Shown here piece by piece: positions 8,798 through 17,779 of a DNA stretch of 64,000 bases. The DNA lies in contig CAVUSV010000004.1 of NCBI GenBank assembly GCA_963744225.1, positions 248,001 through 312,000 of the forward strand, read 5' to 3'. Origin of the DNA: Bog-473 sp963744225 (lineage in GTDB: Bacteria > Actinomycetota > Acidimicrobiia > Acidimicrobiales > RAAP-2). Positions within the stretch are counted from its first letter, which is position 1. The number at the start of each line of letters is the position of its first letter. The position numbers were made by a program, and so were the translations under genes. The notes beneath the pieces are model-generated. The model ran no database searches and was not told the DNA's origin. It was given only the letters and a program-made list of their open reading frames with translations.

Positions 8798-9571
8798 ATG
8801 GAACCGGATGCTCCGGTGGGCACGCCCGGGGCGTCGGACCCGGCAGGGGGGCCCGAGAGCCCGTCGATCGTCCCACCCGTCCGCGAGCACCTGCCCAGCG
8901 TGGTCTGGGGCGCCGCCCTGCCGATCGCCGTGTATTTCCTGGTGCGCCACCGCGTGCACACGGACGCCCAAGCCCTCTTGATCGCCGGCGGTTTCTCGGG
9001 CGCCTGGGTTCTCTCGCAGTTCATGCGGCAGCGCAAGGTTGACCTCGTGGGTATGGCCGTGCTCATCGGCTTCGCCCTGGGCTTCGTCAGCTCCACGCTG
9101 CTCGGCGGCAACACGTATGTCCTCAAGATCCGGGACGCCGCCATCACGGCGGTGGTCGGCATCGCCTGCATCGTCACGCTCTTCACGCACGAGCGGCCCG
9201 CCTTCTTCTTCATCACCCGCTACCTCTCCGCGGGGTCCGACCCCACCAAGGTGTCAGCCTTCGACCAACTCCACGAGGTGCCCACTGGTCGCCACACCTT
9301 CCGGGTCCTCTCGTTGGTCTGGGGCATCGGGCTGCTCGTCGAGGCCGGCGCGCGCATGGCGCTCGCAGGCATCCTCCCCACCGGTCCCTTCCTCGCCGCC
9401 TCGCCCTTCATCACGGCCAGCATCCTCGGAAGCCTCTTCGCCTTCACGGTCGTTTACAGCAAGCGGGCGCACTTGGAGGCCGCCGCCTTCATTCCGGGTG
9501 TGGTCCCGCGCGGAGCCGAAACCGAGCCCACCCTCGAAAGCCACGGTTCCCACCAGATTCCCTTCTGCTGA
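8798..9571 (+). CDS. VC0807-family-like membrane protein
   Basis: A 257-residue protein with a Pro-rich N-terminus of about 35 residues followed by six predicted membrane helices. The arrangement of a first helix pair, LGGNTYVLKIRDAAIT in the middle, and ERPAFFFITRYL before the last helices resembles the VC0807 family of unknown function. The ATG at 8798 is chosen because the frame upstream overlaps the divergent gene. No catalytic motif is visible. It stands alone, 67 bases before the enoyl-CoA hydratase gene. Confidence 0.65.
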   Translation: MEPDAPVGTPGASDPAGGPESPSIVPPVREHLPSVVWGAALPIAVYFLVRHRVHTDAQALLIAGGFSGAWVLSQFMRQRKVDLVGMAVLIGFALGFVSSTLLGGNTYVLKIRDAAITAVVGIACIVTLFTHERPAFFFITRYLSAGSDPTKVSAFDQLHEVPTGRHTFRVLSLVWGIGLLVEAGARMALAGILPTGPFLAASPFITASILGSLFAFTVVYSKRAHLEAAAFIPGVVPRGAETEPTLESHGSHQIPFC

Positions 9572-9638
9572 CCCGCGCCGGTAGCCTCGGCGGCGCACCG
9601 GCCCTGGCCCACGGCCGGAACTCCAGGAGGGAGCAACC

Positions 9639-10412
9639 ATGGCAGACGAAGTGCTGCGGGAACGCCGCGGCAACGTGGAGATCCTGACCATCAACCGGCC
9701 CGAAGCGCGCAACGCCATCAACGGCGCGGTGACCAAGGCCATGTCCCGCATCATGGACGAGCTGACCGAGGACTCCGGCTGCTGGGTCGTCGTCATCACC
9801 GGCAGTGGCGACAAGGCCTTCAGCGCCGGCATGGACCTCAAGGCGTTCAGCAGCGGCGAGGGCGGCGACATCATGGGCGCCAACGGTGGCTTCGGCGGCC
9901 TGACCCAGCGCGACTTCCCCAAGCCGATCATCGCGGCCGTCAATGGCTCGGCCCTGGCGGGCGGATTCGAGATCATGCTCTCGTGCGATCTCGTGGTGGC
10001 CGCCGAGCACGCCATGTTCGGCATCCCCGAAGCCAAGCGTGGGCTCGTCGCCGGCGCGGGCGGACTGATCCGGATGCCCAAGCGGTTGCCGATGGCGGTT
10101 GCGCTCGAGTTGGCGATGACTGGTGACCCCATCGATGCCGATCGGGCCTACGCGCTCGGACTCGTCAACAGGGTCGTGCCAGCCGAGGCGCTGCTGGCCG
10201 AGGCCGTCGCGTTGGCGGAGCGCATCGCGGCCAACGCTCCGCTCGCCGTGCGCTACTCGAAGAACGTGATGAAGCGCGCCGCAGAGGTGCCCGAGTCCGA
10301 GGGATGGGTGATCAACGCAGAGGCCGTGCGCGTCGTCTTTTCCTCGTCCGACGCCATGGAAGGGCCCATCGCCTTCGCGGAGAAGCGTGCGCCGAACTGG
10401 CAAGGTAAGTAG
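9639..10412 (+). CDS. Enoyl-CoA hydratase/isomerase (crotonase) family
   Basis: A 257-residue crotonase-fold enzyme acting on acyl-CoA thioesters. The oxyanion-hole segments are FSAGMDLKAF and NGSALAGGFE. Both catalytic Glu positions of true hydratases appear conserved: one in FGIPEAKRG and one in ALELAMTGD. This supports hydration of trans-2-enoyl-CoA in beta-oxidation, though other crotonase reactions remain possible. A strong ribosome-binding site, AGGAGGG, lies seven bases before the ATG. The next gene begins six bases after the stop, so the two are probably cotranscribed. Confidence 0.9.
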   Translation: MADEVLRERRGNVEILTINRPEARNAINGAVTKAMSRIMDELTEDSGCWVVVITGSGDKAFSAGMDLKAFSSGEGGDIMGANGGFGGLTQRDFPKPIIAAVNGSALAGGFEIMLSCDLVVAAEHAMFGIPEAKRGLVAGAGGLIRMPKRLPMAVALELAMTGDPIDADRAYALGLVNRVVPAEALLAEAVALAERIAANAPLAVRYSKNVMKRAAEVPESEGWVINAEAVRVVFSSSDAMEGPIAFAEKRAPNWQGK

Positions 10413-10418
10413 CGCCCT

Positions 10419-10823
10419 GTGCTCGCACCCGCGCTCGATACCGTCCGCCTTACCCTCCACGTGCTGGCCGCGACCGTGTGGGTGGGTGGCCAGATCGTGA
10501 TGATGGGCCTCGTCGGCCCGGTCCGGGAAATGGGCGGCGACGCCACCAAAGTGCTGGCGCGGGCCTTCGCCCGGATGGCCTGGCCCGCCTTCCTGCTCCT
10601 CCTCCTCACTGGCATCTGGAACGTCACCGTGGTCCATTACTCCTCTCAAGACTCGGCCTGGAAGGCCGTGCTGATGGCCAAGATCGCCGTCGTGATCGTG
10701 GCCGGCATCGCCGTGGGCCTGCACCAGCAGGCCACCACGAAAGGCCAGCTCGCGCTGTGGGGCTCCGTCGGGGGTCTGGCCAGCGTGGCAGCGCTGGTCA
10801 TGGGCATCCTTCTGGCGGGGTGA
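10419..10823 (+). CDS. Small CopD-like membrane protein
   Basis: A 134-residue membrane protein with four predicted helices. The first helix contains LHVLAATVWVGGQIVM, a His-Trp-Gly pattern shared with CopD and related haem or copper membrane proteins. A GTG at 10419 is taken as start, six bases after the enoyl-CoA hydratase stop. The lone His in helix one and His77-like residues in the VVHYSS and LHQQ loops could bind metal or haem, but this is only suggested by the pattern. Confidence 0.6.
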   Translation: MLAPALDTVRLTLHVLAATVWVGGQIVMMGLVGPVREMGGDATKVLARAFARMAWPAFLLLLLTGIWNVTVVHYSSQDSAWKAVLMAKIAVVIVAGIAVGLHQQATTKGQLALWGSVGGLASVAALVMGILLAG

Positions 10824-10928
10824 CTCCGAATATCCCGGTACGCCACGGCGTGCGGATATGCGAGACGGGAATGGGTCTAGCCTGGGGTCCCGTTCACCGC
10901 CACGTGGACCCGGGTGAAGGAGAACCTC

Positions 10929-11159
10929 ATGCTGGCTGATATTTTCGGTCCCGACCTGCTCATCGTGGCCATCGTTCTCGTCGTGCTCCTGTTCGGCGGG
11001 GCGGCCATCCCGAAACTGGCCCGCAACCTCGGTTCGGCCAAGAACCAGTTTGAGAAGGGTCTCGATGAAGGGAAGGCGGACGGCGCCACCAAGAATGGGA
11101 CTTCGGCAGCGGCCGACGCTCCCGCGCCCCCGGCCGGGGAGAAGACCCAGGGCGCCTGA
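10929..11159 (+). CDS. tatA: Sec-independent translocase protein TatA
   Basis: A 76-residue pore-forming subunit of the twin-arginine translocase. It begins with a short hydrophobic helix (about residues 7-24), then the family hinge FGGAAIPKLARNLGSA, an amphipathic helix and an acidic, Pro/Ala-rich tail. The ATG at 10929 is chosen because AAGGAG lies six bases upstream; an ATG at 10914 has no such site. TatB and TatC are not in this window, so this is a stand-alone tatA. The host must export folded proteins such as the Rieske subunit found further along. Confidence 0.85.
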   Translation: MLADIFGPDLLIVAIVLVVLLFGGAAIPKLARNLGSAKNQFEKGLDEGKADGATKNGTSAAADAPAPPAGEKTQGA

Positions 11160-11246
11160 GCCACCCAGCGGTTCACCGCGGCGACGTCTACGCTGCGGCG
11201 ATTGGCGACCCCACGGGGTCCGCGTCGCATACGCCTAGGGGGCCCA

Positions 11247-12551
11247 TTGCCATCTGACGTGTTGTCCGTCGCCGAGCGCCTCTGGAACGGCGAGATCTCG
11301 ACGTCCAAATTCCACCCGGTCGACCACGTGGGGGGATTCGTCGAGATCACCGACGGGGTGGGATTCTGCCCCTCGTTCGCCAATGTGTCGGCTTTCGCCA
11401 CCGAGGACGGCCTCCTGCTCGTCGACACGGGGAGCGCGCCACTGGCCAAGGTCGTCCACGACGACATCCGCACGTGGAGCCCGGACCGACTCAACACCGC
11501 CGTCTACTCCCACGGACACATCGACCATGTCTTCGGCGTGCCGGTCTGGGAGGAAGAGGCGGCGACCCAGGGCTGGTCCGCCCCAGAGGTCATCGCCCAC
11601 CACGCTCTGCCGGCCCGCTTCGACCGTTACATCTTCACGGCCGGCTACAACACGATCATCAACCGCCGCCAGTTCGGCTTCACCGACCTGACCTGGCCCA
11701 CCGAGTACCGCTACCCCGATCGGACCTACGACGACACCCTCGACGTCTCGGTCGGCGGCGTCGACTTTTCGCTGCGTCACGAGAAGGGTGAGACCGACGA
11801 CCACACCGTCACCTGGTTGGCCGACAAAAGGGTGCTCTGCTGCGGCGACCTCTTCATCTGGGCCTCGCCCAACGCCGGCAACCCCCAGAAGGTGCAGCGC
11901 TACCCGAGAGAGTGGGCCGCGGCGCTCCGCCGCATGCTCCATCTCGATGCGGAATTCCTCCTACCCGGGCACGGGTTCCCCGTCATGGGAGCCGACCGGG
12001 TCCGTCAGGCCCTCACCGACACGGCGGACCTGCTCGACTCCCTGGTCGACCAGACACTGGCCGTCATGAACGCCGGTGGGAGGCTCGATGACGCCATCCA
12101 CGCGGTCCGCGTCCCCGCCGAGCTCGAAACCCGGCCCTACTTGCAGCCGGTCTACGACGAGCCCGAGTTCATCGTGCACACGGTGTGGCGCCAGTACGGC
12201 GGGTGGTGGGATGGCAATCCCGCCACCCTCAAGCCCGCCGGCGAGCGCGCCCTCGCGGCCGAGCTCGCCGCGCTCGCCGGTGGTCCCGGGGTGCTGGCCG
12301 ACCGCGCGCTCGAGCTGCTGGCACTGGCGACGGACACACCCGGAACCGGGTCCGACGCGGCCGAGCGGGCGTTGCGCATTGCGGGCCATCTGGCCGAGCA
12401 CGCCTGGCTCGCCGACCCGAACGACGAGGGTGTCCAGCGCGCGCGCCAGCAGGTCTTCGCGGCGCGGGCCGCCCGCGCCACCTCGACCATGGCACGCGGC
12501 GTTTTCACCTGGGCCGCGAACGAATCGGCGACGCCTCCTCACTCGCACTGA
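11247..12551 (+). CDS. Metallo-beta-lactamase-fold hydrolase, alkylsulfatase-like
   Basis: A 434-residue zinc hydrolase. The dinuclear metal site is visible as SHGHIDHVFG, a later His in HEKGETDDH, Asp in CCGDLFIW and His in LPGHGFP. After the lactamase domain comes VWRQYGGWWDGNPA, the signature of the dimerisation region of SDS-hydrolase (BDS1) type alkylsulfatases, then a helical C-terminal part. The start is uncertain: TTG at 11247 follows GGGGG and is preferred; another TTG at 11202 would add 15 residues. Alkyl sulfate ester cleavage is likely by family, but the substrate is not proven. Confidence 0.8.
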   Translation: MPSDVLSVAERLWNGEISTSKFHPVDHVGGFVEITDGVGFCPSFANVSAFATEDGLLLVDTGSAPLAKVVHDDIRTWSPDRLNTAVYSHGHIDHVFGVPVWEEEAATQGWSAPEVIAHHALPARFDRYIFTAGYNTIINRRQFGFTDLTWPTEYRYPDRTYDDTLDVSVGGVDFSLRHEKGETDDHTVTWLADKRVLCCGDLFIWASPNAGNPQKVQRYPREWAAALRRMLHLDAEFLLPGHGFPVMGADRVRQALTDTADLLDSLVDQTLAVMNAGGRLDDAIHAVRVPAELETRPYLQPVYDEPEFIVHTVWRQYGGWWDGNPATLKPAGERALAAELAALAGGPGVLADRALELLALATDTPGTGSDAAERALRIAGHLAEHAWLADPNDEGVQRARQQVFAARAARATSTMARGVFTWAANESATPPHSH

Positions 12552-12614
12552 TCCGCCGCCCGCCGCCGTGGTGCCAATTCCAGTTTTTTTGCCGGGTTCG
12601 ATAGTGTCAGCCCC

Positions 12615-13544
12615 GTGGACTCGTCGCTGACCAGCCCCCCTGCCAGCACGCCCGAAACCCCAGGTCCCAGGCACAAGCGTCGCCGCCGCCTGGCCGCCAC
12701 CGCAGTGGCCCTGGGCGCCCTCCTCCTCACCGGTTGCCAGCTGCCGACCTTCGGCGCCTACAAGGGCGCGACCTCGCAGGCCCGCTCCACCTACCACCTG
12801 TGGCAGGGCTTCTTCATCACCAGCATCGTCGTCGGCGGGTTCGTGCTGCTCCTCATCCTCTGGGTGATCTTGCGCTACCGGCATCGGTCCGACGAGATGC
12901 CGAGGCAGACCCAGTACCACACCCTCACCGAGATCAGCTACACGGTGGTTCCGATCCTGATCGTGATCGGGCTGTTCGTGGCGACGGTGATCGTGGAGAA
13001 CAAAGTGACTGCCGTGGAGCCGAACCCGCCCGCCAAGGTCGACGTCTACGCCTTCCAATGGGGTTGGGAGTTCGCCTACCCGAACGGGGTCAAGATCATC
13101 GGACAGACGACCGACGCCCCGACGATGGTGATCCCGACCGGCCAGACGGTGCGGGTCACGCTGCGCTCCTACGACGTGCTGCACGGCTTCTACGTGCCTG
13201 AGTTCAACTTCAGCCGGTATGCCAGCCCGGGCTATTACACCCAGTTCGACTTCAACGTTCTCCACGACGGCGTCTATCGGGGCCAGTGCACCCAGCTCTG
13301 TGGCCTCTACCACTCCTTGATGTTCTTCAACGTCCGTTCGGTATCGCCGTCCGCCTACCAGACGTGGCTACGGGTCACGGGCGCCTATCAGCGAGCCCAC
13401 CCCAACTCCATCGGACAGCTCCCGGCCGACCTGCACGCCAATATCAACGGGACCGTGCCCAGCTACTCTGGGAGTTCGGGCAACTCGGGAAGTTCAGGCA
13501 GCGGGAACGCAGGGAATTCAGGAGGTGCGCTCCAAGGTGACTGA
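12615..13544 (+). CDS. ctaC: Cytochrome c oxidase subunit II
   Basis: CuA-bearing subunit of the aa3 oxidase, 309 residues. A lipoprotein signal ends in LLLTGC near residue 42, followed by two membrane helices and the cupredoxin domain. CuA ligands are His190 (LHGFYVPEF), Cys225, Cys229, His233 and Met236. Residue 227 between the two Cys is Gln, where most oxidases have a Glu that also binds Mg. The last 30 residues are Ser/Gly/Asn repeats, probably a disordered tail. The start is GTG at 12615. The stop overlaps the subunit I gene by eight bases. Confidence 0.93.
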   Translation: MDSSLTSPPASTPETPGPRHKRRRRLAATAVALGALLLTGCQLPTFGAYKGATSQARSTYHLWQGFFITSIVVGGFVLLLILWVILRYRHRSDEMPRQTQYHTLTEISYTVVPILIVIGLFVATVIVENKVTAVEPNPPAKVDVYAFQWGWEFAYPNGVKIIGQTTDAPTMVIPTGQTVRVTLRSYDVLHGFYVPEFNFSRYASPGYYTQFDFNVLHDGVYRGQCTQLCGLYHSLMFFNVRSVSPSAYQTWLRVTGAYQRAHPNSIGQLPADLHANINGTVPSYSGSSGNSGSSGSGNAGNSGGALQGD

Positions 13545-15333
13545 CGTCATCGCCCCACCCGGCACACACGAGCCGACGGAACTCGAGGTCCCGCCCGTAG
13601 TTCCGGGCGACGGGCACGGACCCCACGGCGACGGCCACGAGGACCACGGCCCGACCGGCATCCTCAAATGGCTCACCTCGACCGACCACAAGGTCATCGG
13701 CCTCAGCTACACGATCACGGCGATCGCCATCTTCTACATCTCGGGGATCATGGCGTTGATCATGCGGCTGCAGTTGTCCTCGCCGCACTCGTCGCTGCTC
13801 AGCTTCTCACAGTACAACGCGCTGTTCACCATGCATGGCACCCTGATGATGTACCTCTTCGCCGGACCAGTCGCCTTCGGTGGCCTGGCCAACTACATCG
13901 TGCCGCTGCAGGTCGGTGCACCGGACATGGCGTTCCCGCGCCTGAACGCGCTGAGCTACTGGCTCTTCCTGAGCGGCTCCGTCACCGTCTTGATGAGCTT
14001 CTTCGTCGCCGGCGGCGCCGCCCAGTTCGGCTGGGTGGCCTACGCACCCCTCTCCAGCGCGACCAGCTCCCCGGGTGCCGGTCCCGATCTCTTTCTCATG
14101 GGGCTCGCGCTCACGGGCTTCTCTGCCATCTTCACCGGCGTCAACCTGTGCGGGACGATCTTCTATCTGCGCGCACCTGGCATGACGATGTTCCGCATGC
14201 CGATCTTCACCTGGAACATGCTGGTCACCGGGATCCTGATCCTGATCGCCTTCCCGGTCCTGACGGCGGCGGTGGTGATGCTGTTCTGCGACCGCCACTT
14301 CGGCACCCACATCTTCACCGCTACCGGGTGCCATCTGGTCAACGGGCACGCCATGGCGTCGTGCGGCTCGCCGCTGCTGTGGCAGAACCTCTTCTGGTTC
14401 TTCGGCCACCCCGAGGTCTACATCCTGGCCCTGCCGTTCTTCGGCATCGTGACGGAGATCCTGCCCGTCTTCTCCCGTCGGCCGGTCTTCGGCTACAAGG
14501 GCATGGTCTTCGCCACCATGGCCATCGCGGCACTCTCCACGGGCGTGTGGGCACACCACATGTTCACCACCGGGGCCGTGTTGCTGCCCTTCTTCTCGTT
14601 CTTGAGCCTGTTGATCGCGGTGCCCACCGGGATCAAGTTCTTCAACTGGATCGGCACCATGTGGCACGGGCAGCTCAGGTTCACCACGCCGATGCTGTTC
14701 TGTCTCGGGTTCCTCTTTGCCTTCCTGATGGGAGGTATCACCGGCATCATGCTGGCGTCTCCACCCCTCGACTTCGCGACGCACGACACCTACTTCGTGG
14801 TGGCGCACTTCCACCAGGTGCTCTTCGGGACGGCGGTCTTCGCCGGCTTCGCCGGCGTCTACTACTGGTACCCGAAGATGTTCGGCCGCATGATGCGAGA
14901 GAGCCTGGGCAAGTGGCACTTCTGGCTGATGTTCATCGGGTTCTGGATCTGCTACATGCCCCAGTACGTGGTCGGCCTCCTGGGCATGCCGCGGCGGGTT
15001 GCCAGCTACCCGTCCAACCTCGGCTGGCAGAGCTACAACGTCGTATCGACGGTGGGCGGGTTCATCATCGGGATCTCGTTCCTCATCCTCCTAATCAACT
15101 TCTACGTGTCGTGGCGCGATCCCATCCCCGCCGGGGACAACCCCTGGGATGGTCATACCCTCGAGTGGTTCACCACCTCGCCGCCGCCACACCACAACTA
15201 CACCCACCTGCCGCCGATCCGCTCGGAGCGCCCGACCTGGGACTACAACCACCCGGATGCGGTGACCGTGCCCCACGGAAAGCAGGCCCAGACCAACGGG
15301 CATGGCAACGGGAAGGTCACGACAACGGTATGA
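13537..15333 (+). CDS. ctaD: Cytochrome c oxidase subunit I
   Basis: Catalytic subunit of the aa3-type haem-copper oxidase, about 598 residues and 12 helices. Seen: haem a ligand in FTMHGTLM, CuB His-Tyr in FGHPEVYIL, the His pair in WAHHMF, the K-channel Lys in PTGIKFFNW, the D-channel Asp in GAPDMAFPR and the haem a/a3 His pair in VVAHFHQV. This is an A1-type enzyme. The exported loop before FGHPEV carries an unusual insertion with Cys251, Cys265 and Cys276. The N-terminus is Gly/His-rich. GTG at 13537 is chosen because AGGAGG lies 11 bases upstream; GTG at 13525 is possible. Confidence 0.95.
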   Translation: MTDVIAPPGTHEPTELEVPPVVPGDGHGPHGDGHEDHGPTGILKWLTSTDHKVIGLSYTITAIAIFYISGIMALIMRLQLSSPHSSLLSFSQYNALFTMHGTLMMYLFAGPVAFGGLANYIVPLQVGAPDMAFPRLNALSYWLFLSGSVTVLMSFFVAGGAAQFGWVAYAPLSSATSSPGAGPDLFLMGLALTGFSAIFTGVNLCGTIFYLRAPGMTMFRMPIFTWNMLVTGILILIAFPVLTAAVVMLFCDRHFGTHIFTATGCHLVNGHAMASCGSPLLWQNLFWFFGHPEVYILALPFFGIVTEILPVFSRRPVFGYKGMVFATMAIAALSTGVWAHHMFTTGAVLLPFFSFLSLLIAVPTGIKFFNWIGTMWHGQLRFTTPMLFCLGFLFAFLMGGITGIMLASPPLDFATHDTYFVVAHFHQVLFGTAVFAGFAGVYYWYPKMFGRMMRESLGKWHFWLMFIGFWICYMPQYVVGLLGMPRRVASYPSNLGWQSYNVVSTVGGFIIGISFLILLINFYVSWRDPIPAGDNPWDGHTLEWFTTSPPPHHNYTHLPPIRSERPTWDYNHPDAVTVPHGKQAQTNGHGNGKVTTTV

Positions 15334-15764
15334 AGATCTCGGCGGTCTTCCTGCTCTTCCTTGGCGCCTTCTTCGGCATCGTCGGGCTGGTCTACTGGTT
15401 CTGGAGCTACGAGGACGGCGGCGGCGTGATGCTGCTCGGCGTCACGTTGCTGGGCTTCCTGCCCGGCTTGTACTACTTCTTTTGGTACAGGCGCTTCCAC
15501 GGCCACAAGTACTTCTTCTGGGGCAAGATCCCCGCAGCAGGCGACCGCCCGTCCGACCGCGAGGACGCGGAGATAGCCGACGGCGCAGGGGTCGTCGACG
15601 CGTTCCCCGGGTCGTCCATCTGGCCCTTCGTGCTCGGCATGGGCGCTTTCGCCACGGTGCTGGGCCTTGTCTTTGGGATCTGGCTGGCCTTCATCGGCGT
15701 GCCGTTGATCCTGACGGCGCTCACCGGCGTCACCGCCGAAAGCCGGCGCGGCGGCAACATCTGA
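15330..15764 (+). CDS. ctaF: Cytochrome c oxidase subunit IV, actinobacterial type
   Basis: A 144-residue membrane protein with four predicted helices in two pairs, split by a charged loop (RPSDREDAEIADG) near the middle. This size and topology, with the ATGA overlap to ctaD at 15330-15333, match the small fourth subunit that actinobacterial aa3 oxidases carry. Sequence similarity within this family is low, so the assignment rests mainly on position and topology. It ends the ctaC-ctaD-ctaF operon; subunit III is encoded 21 kb away with the bc1 genes. Confidence 0.82.
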   Translation: MKISAVFLLFLGAFFGIVGLVYWFWSYEDGGGVMLLGVTLLGFLPGLYYFFWYRRFHGHKYFFWGKIPAAGDRPSDREDAEIADGAGVVDAFPGSSIWPFVLGMGAFATVLGLVFGIWLAFIGVPLILTALTGVTAESRRGGNI

Positions 15765-15850
15765 TCCATCTGATCCACCTCCGGCCCGCTGCGATTCGGG
15801 GCCCAGCGCGATCGCGATTCACCGCGGCGACGCGAGTGCCCGGGGGTCAA

Positions 15851-15868
15851 ATGGCCACGGGCGGCCAT
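15851..15868 (+). promoter_or_regulatory. Perfect 6-6-6 inverted repeat between ctaF and an MFS gene
   Basis: ATGGCC at 15851-15856 and GGCCAT at 15863-15868 flank six bases. It is 87 bases after ctaF and 163 before the MFS gene. It may be a short operator or a weak end-of-operon hairpin; nothing decides between them. The rest of the 266-base gap shows no gene. Confidence 0.25.
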
Positions 15869-16030
15869 CCCAATCTGTGAACTCTAAGCAACCCTGTTTA
15901 CAGTTTTGAGGACCACCCCTGACCCACCCCAACCACCAACCAGACGCATCCAACCGTCCGCATTCCAGCCTCGGGTAGCTGGCCCAATTCGGCTGCCGGG
16001 TGCTCAGAAAGTCCCCGGTAGCCTGACCCA

Positions 16031-17314
16031 GTGACGACCGGCGGGCCCAAGAACGGCAGCACCACTCCGGACGAACCGCACGGTCTCTCTCGAGCTCTTG
16101 TCGCCCTGATCGCGGTCGCCACCGGCGCCGTCGTAGCCAACCTGTACTACGCCCAACCCGTGCTTCACCAGGTCGGGCGTACCTTCCACAGCGGGCCCGG
16201 CGCCACGTCATCCATCATCACGGCGACCCAGATCGGCTACGCGGCCGGCCTACTGCTCATCGTGCCCCTGGGAGACCTCCACCCGCGCCGGGCCCTCGTG
16301 ACCCGCATGTTCTGCGCATCGGCAGTGGCCCTGGTGGCCTGCGCCGTCGCCCCCAATCTTTGGTTCTTCGCCGTCGCATCGGTGGCCGTCGGCGCAGCGT
16401 CCGTGGCTGGCCAGATCATGATCCCGTTCGCGGCCGACCTGGCACCCGAAGAGCGTCGGGGGCGGGTCGTTGCCCGCATCATGACGGGACTGCTTCTGGG
16501 TATCCTCCTCGCCCGCACGGTGTCGGGATTTGTCGCCCAAGCAGCCGGGTGGCAGGCCATCTATTGGCTCTCGGCCGCCCTCATGGTGGGCTTCGCCGTC
16601 ATCTTGTGGCGGGCGCTCCCGGCCGAGCGACGACGCCCGCGCCGCCGCTACGTTGAGCTCGTCAGCTCGTCCCTTCGCCTCTTGGTCGAGGAGCCCACGT
16701 TGCGGCGGCGGGCCTGGCACGGAGCCTGCGCCTTCGCCGCCTTCAGCGCGCTGTGGACGACCATCGCGTTCCTCTTGTCGGGGAGTCCCTATCGCTACTC
16801 GAACGCGGTCATAGGCCTCTTCGGTCTCGTGGGTGCGGCCGGCATCCTGGCCGCGAACCTGGCGGGCAAGCTGGCAGACTCCGCGCGCTCGACCGCAACG
16901 ACCATAAGCGCTGGGGTGCTCCTGACGGGCTCCTTCGCTCTGCTGTGGGCAGGCCACGCCTCGTTGGCCGCGCTGATCGTCGGCATCGTCGTCCTCGACA
17001 TCGGAACCCAGGGCATGCAGATCACGAACCAGGCGGTGATCTACGCGCTGCGCCCGGATGCGCGCAGCAGTATCAACAGCGCATACATGGTCTGCTACTT
17101 CGTCGGCGGTGCCGTCGGCTCTCTCTCCGCCGGAGCTCTCTACGGGAGTCACGGGTGGGCGGGGGTCTGCGTGCTCGGCGCCGGATTCGGCGTCCTCACC
17201 CTTGCGCTCTCGGCCTACGACCGTGTGCGGCCTCCGCTCGCCGCCACCCAGGGGCGGGAGCACTCAGCGAAGGAGCGATTCGAGACGCCGGACACGGTGA
17301 GACACACGGCTTGA
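16031..17314 (+). CDS. MFS transporter, drug/sugar efflux type
   Basis: A 427-residue major facilitator protein with 12 predicted helices. The N-terminal half has ATGAVVANLYYAQPVL in helix one and LGDLHPRRALVTRMF in the loop between helices two and three, the family's G-D-x-x-x-R-R motif. The C-terminal half repeats the fold, and the tail is hydrophilic. The overall pattern matches 12-helix exporters of drugs or sugars. The start is GTG at 16031. It converges with the VOC gene, whose stop is 21 bases away. Substrate unknown. Confidence 0.85.
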   Translation: MTTGGPKNGSTTPDEPHGLSRALVALIAVATGAVVANLYYAQPVLHQVGRTFHSGPGATSSIITATQIGYAAGLLLIVPLGDLHPRRALVTRMFCASAVALVACAVAPNLWFFAVASVAVGAASVAGQIMIPFAADLAPEERRGRVVARIMTGLLLGILLARTVSGFVAQAAGWQAIYWLSAALMVGFAVILWRALPAERRRPRRRYVELVSSSLRLLVEEPTLRRRAWHGACAFAAFSALWTTIAFLLSGSPYRYSNAVIGLFGLVGAAGILAANLAGKLADSARSTATTISAGVLLTGSFALLWAGHASLAALIVGIVVLDIGTQGMQITNQAVIYALRPDARSSINSAYMVCYFVGGAVGSLSAGALYGSHGWAGVCVLGAGFGVLTLALSAYDRVRPPLAATQGREHSAKERFETPDTVRHTA

Positions 17315-17334
17315 AGCTGCGCGGCGGCGCCCAC

Positions 17335-17721
17335 TCACCTCGTCGCGATGTCCATGACCTTGAGCTGGTTGGCGTCTTGGTCGCGGAATATGAACATGGT
17401 GGGGACGCCGGGCCAGTGCAACAGCTCGTCAGCGTCCACACCGCTGGCGATCAAGGATGCGTGGTCGGCTTCCGCATCCGACGTCGCAAGAGTGATCCCG
17501 GTATCCACCCCGACCGACTGTGCAGCCGTGGCGGCTACGAGAGCGATCGGCACCCTGCCATCGGGGGCCGCGACCTGTAACCAGCGGCCACCGTCGCCCA
17601 TCGGCACGTCGAGCCGCACTTCGAAGCCCAACTTGTCAACGTAGAACCGAACCGCTCGATCCTGGTCGGAGACCGGCACCGAGACTCCTCCGACGTCGAT
17701 CACATTGGTCGCTCTTGTCAT
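17335..17721 (-). CDS. VOC-family (glyoxalase/bleomycin-resistance fold) protein
   Basis: A 128-residue protein with the paired beta-alpha-beta-beta-beta modules of the vicinal oxygen chelate fold. VPVSDQDRAVRFYVDKLGFEVR is the first module's signature, and the second ends in FRDQDANQLKVMD. The ATG at 17721 is preceded by AAAGGAG at seven bases, which rules out longer starts. It lies 58 bases downstream of the ArsR-AHSA1 gene on the same strand and is probably cotranscribed with it. Such pairs often occur where one protein senses and another handles a small molecule, but no substrate can be named. Confidence 0.85.
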   Translation of the reverse strand: MTRATNVIDVGGVSVPVSDQDRAVRFYVDKLGFEVRLDVPMGDGGRWLQVAAPDGRVPIALVAATAAQSVGVDTGITLATSDAEADHASLIASGVDADELLHWPGVPTMFIFRDQDANQLKVMDIATR

Positions 17722-17779
17722 GACGTGGCTCCTTTGCTCCGTGGTCCTTCTGTACTTTTGCGGCACTGGCATGACGCCG

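Noticed and set aside
13668..15764. A 698-residue open frame across ctaD and ctaF
   Set aside because: It is the second frame of ctaD, which joins the true ctaF frame only after 15330.
11172..15830. TTCACCGCGGCGACG occurring near 11172 and again near 15817
   Set aside because: Only 15 bases, two copies and no flanking similarity, so probably chance in GC-rich DNA.
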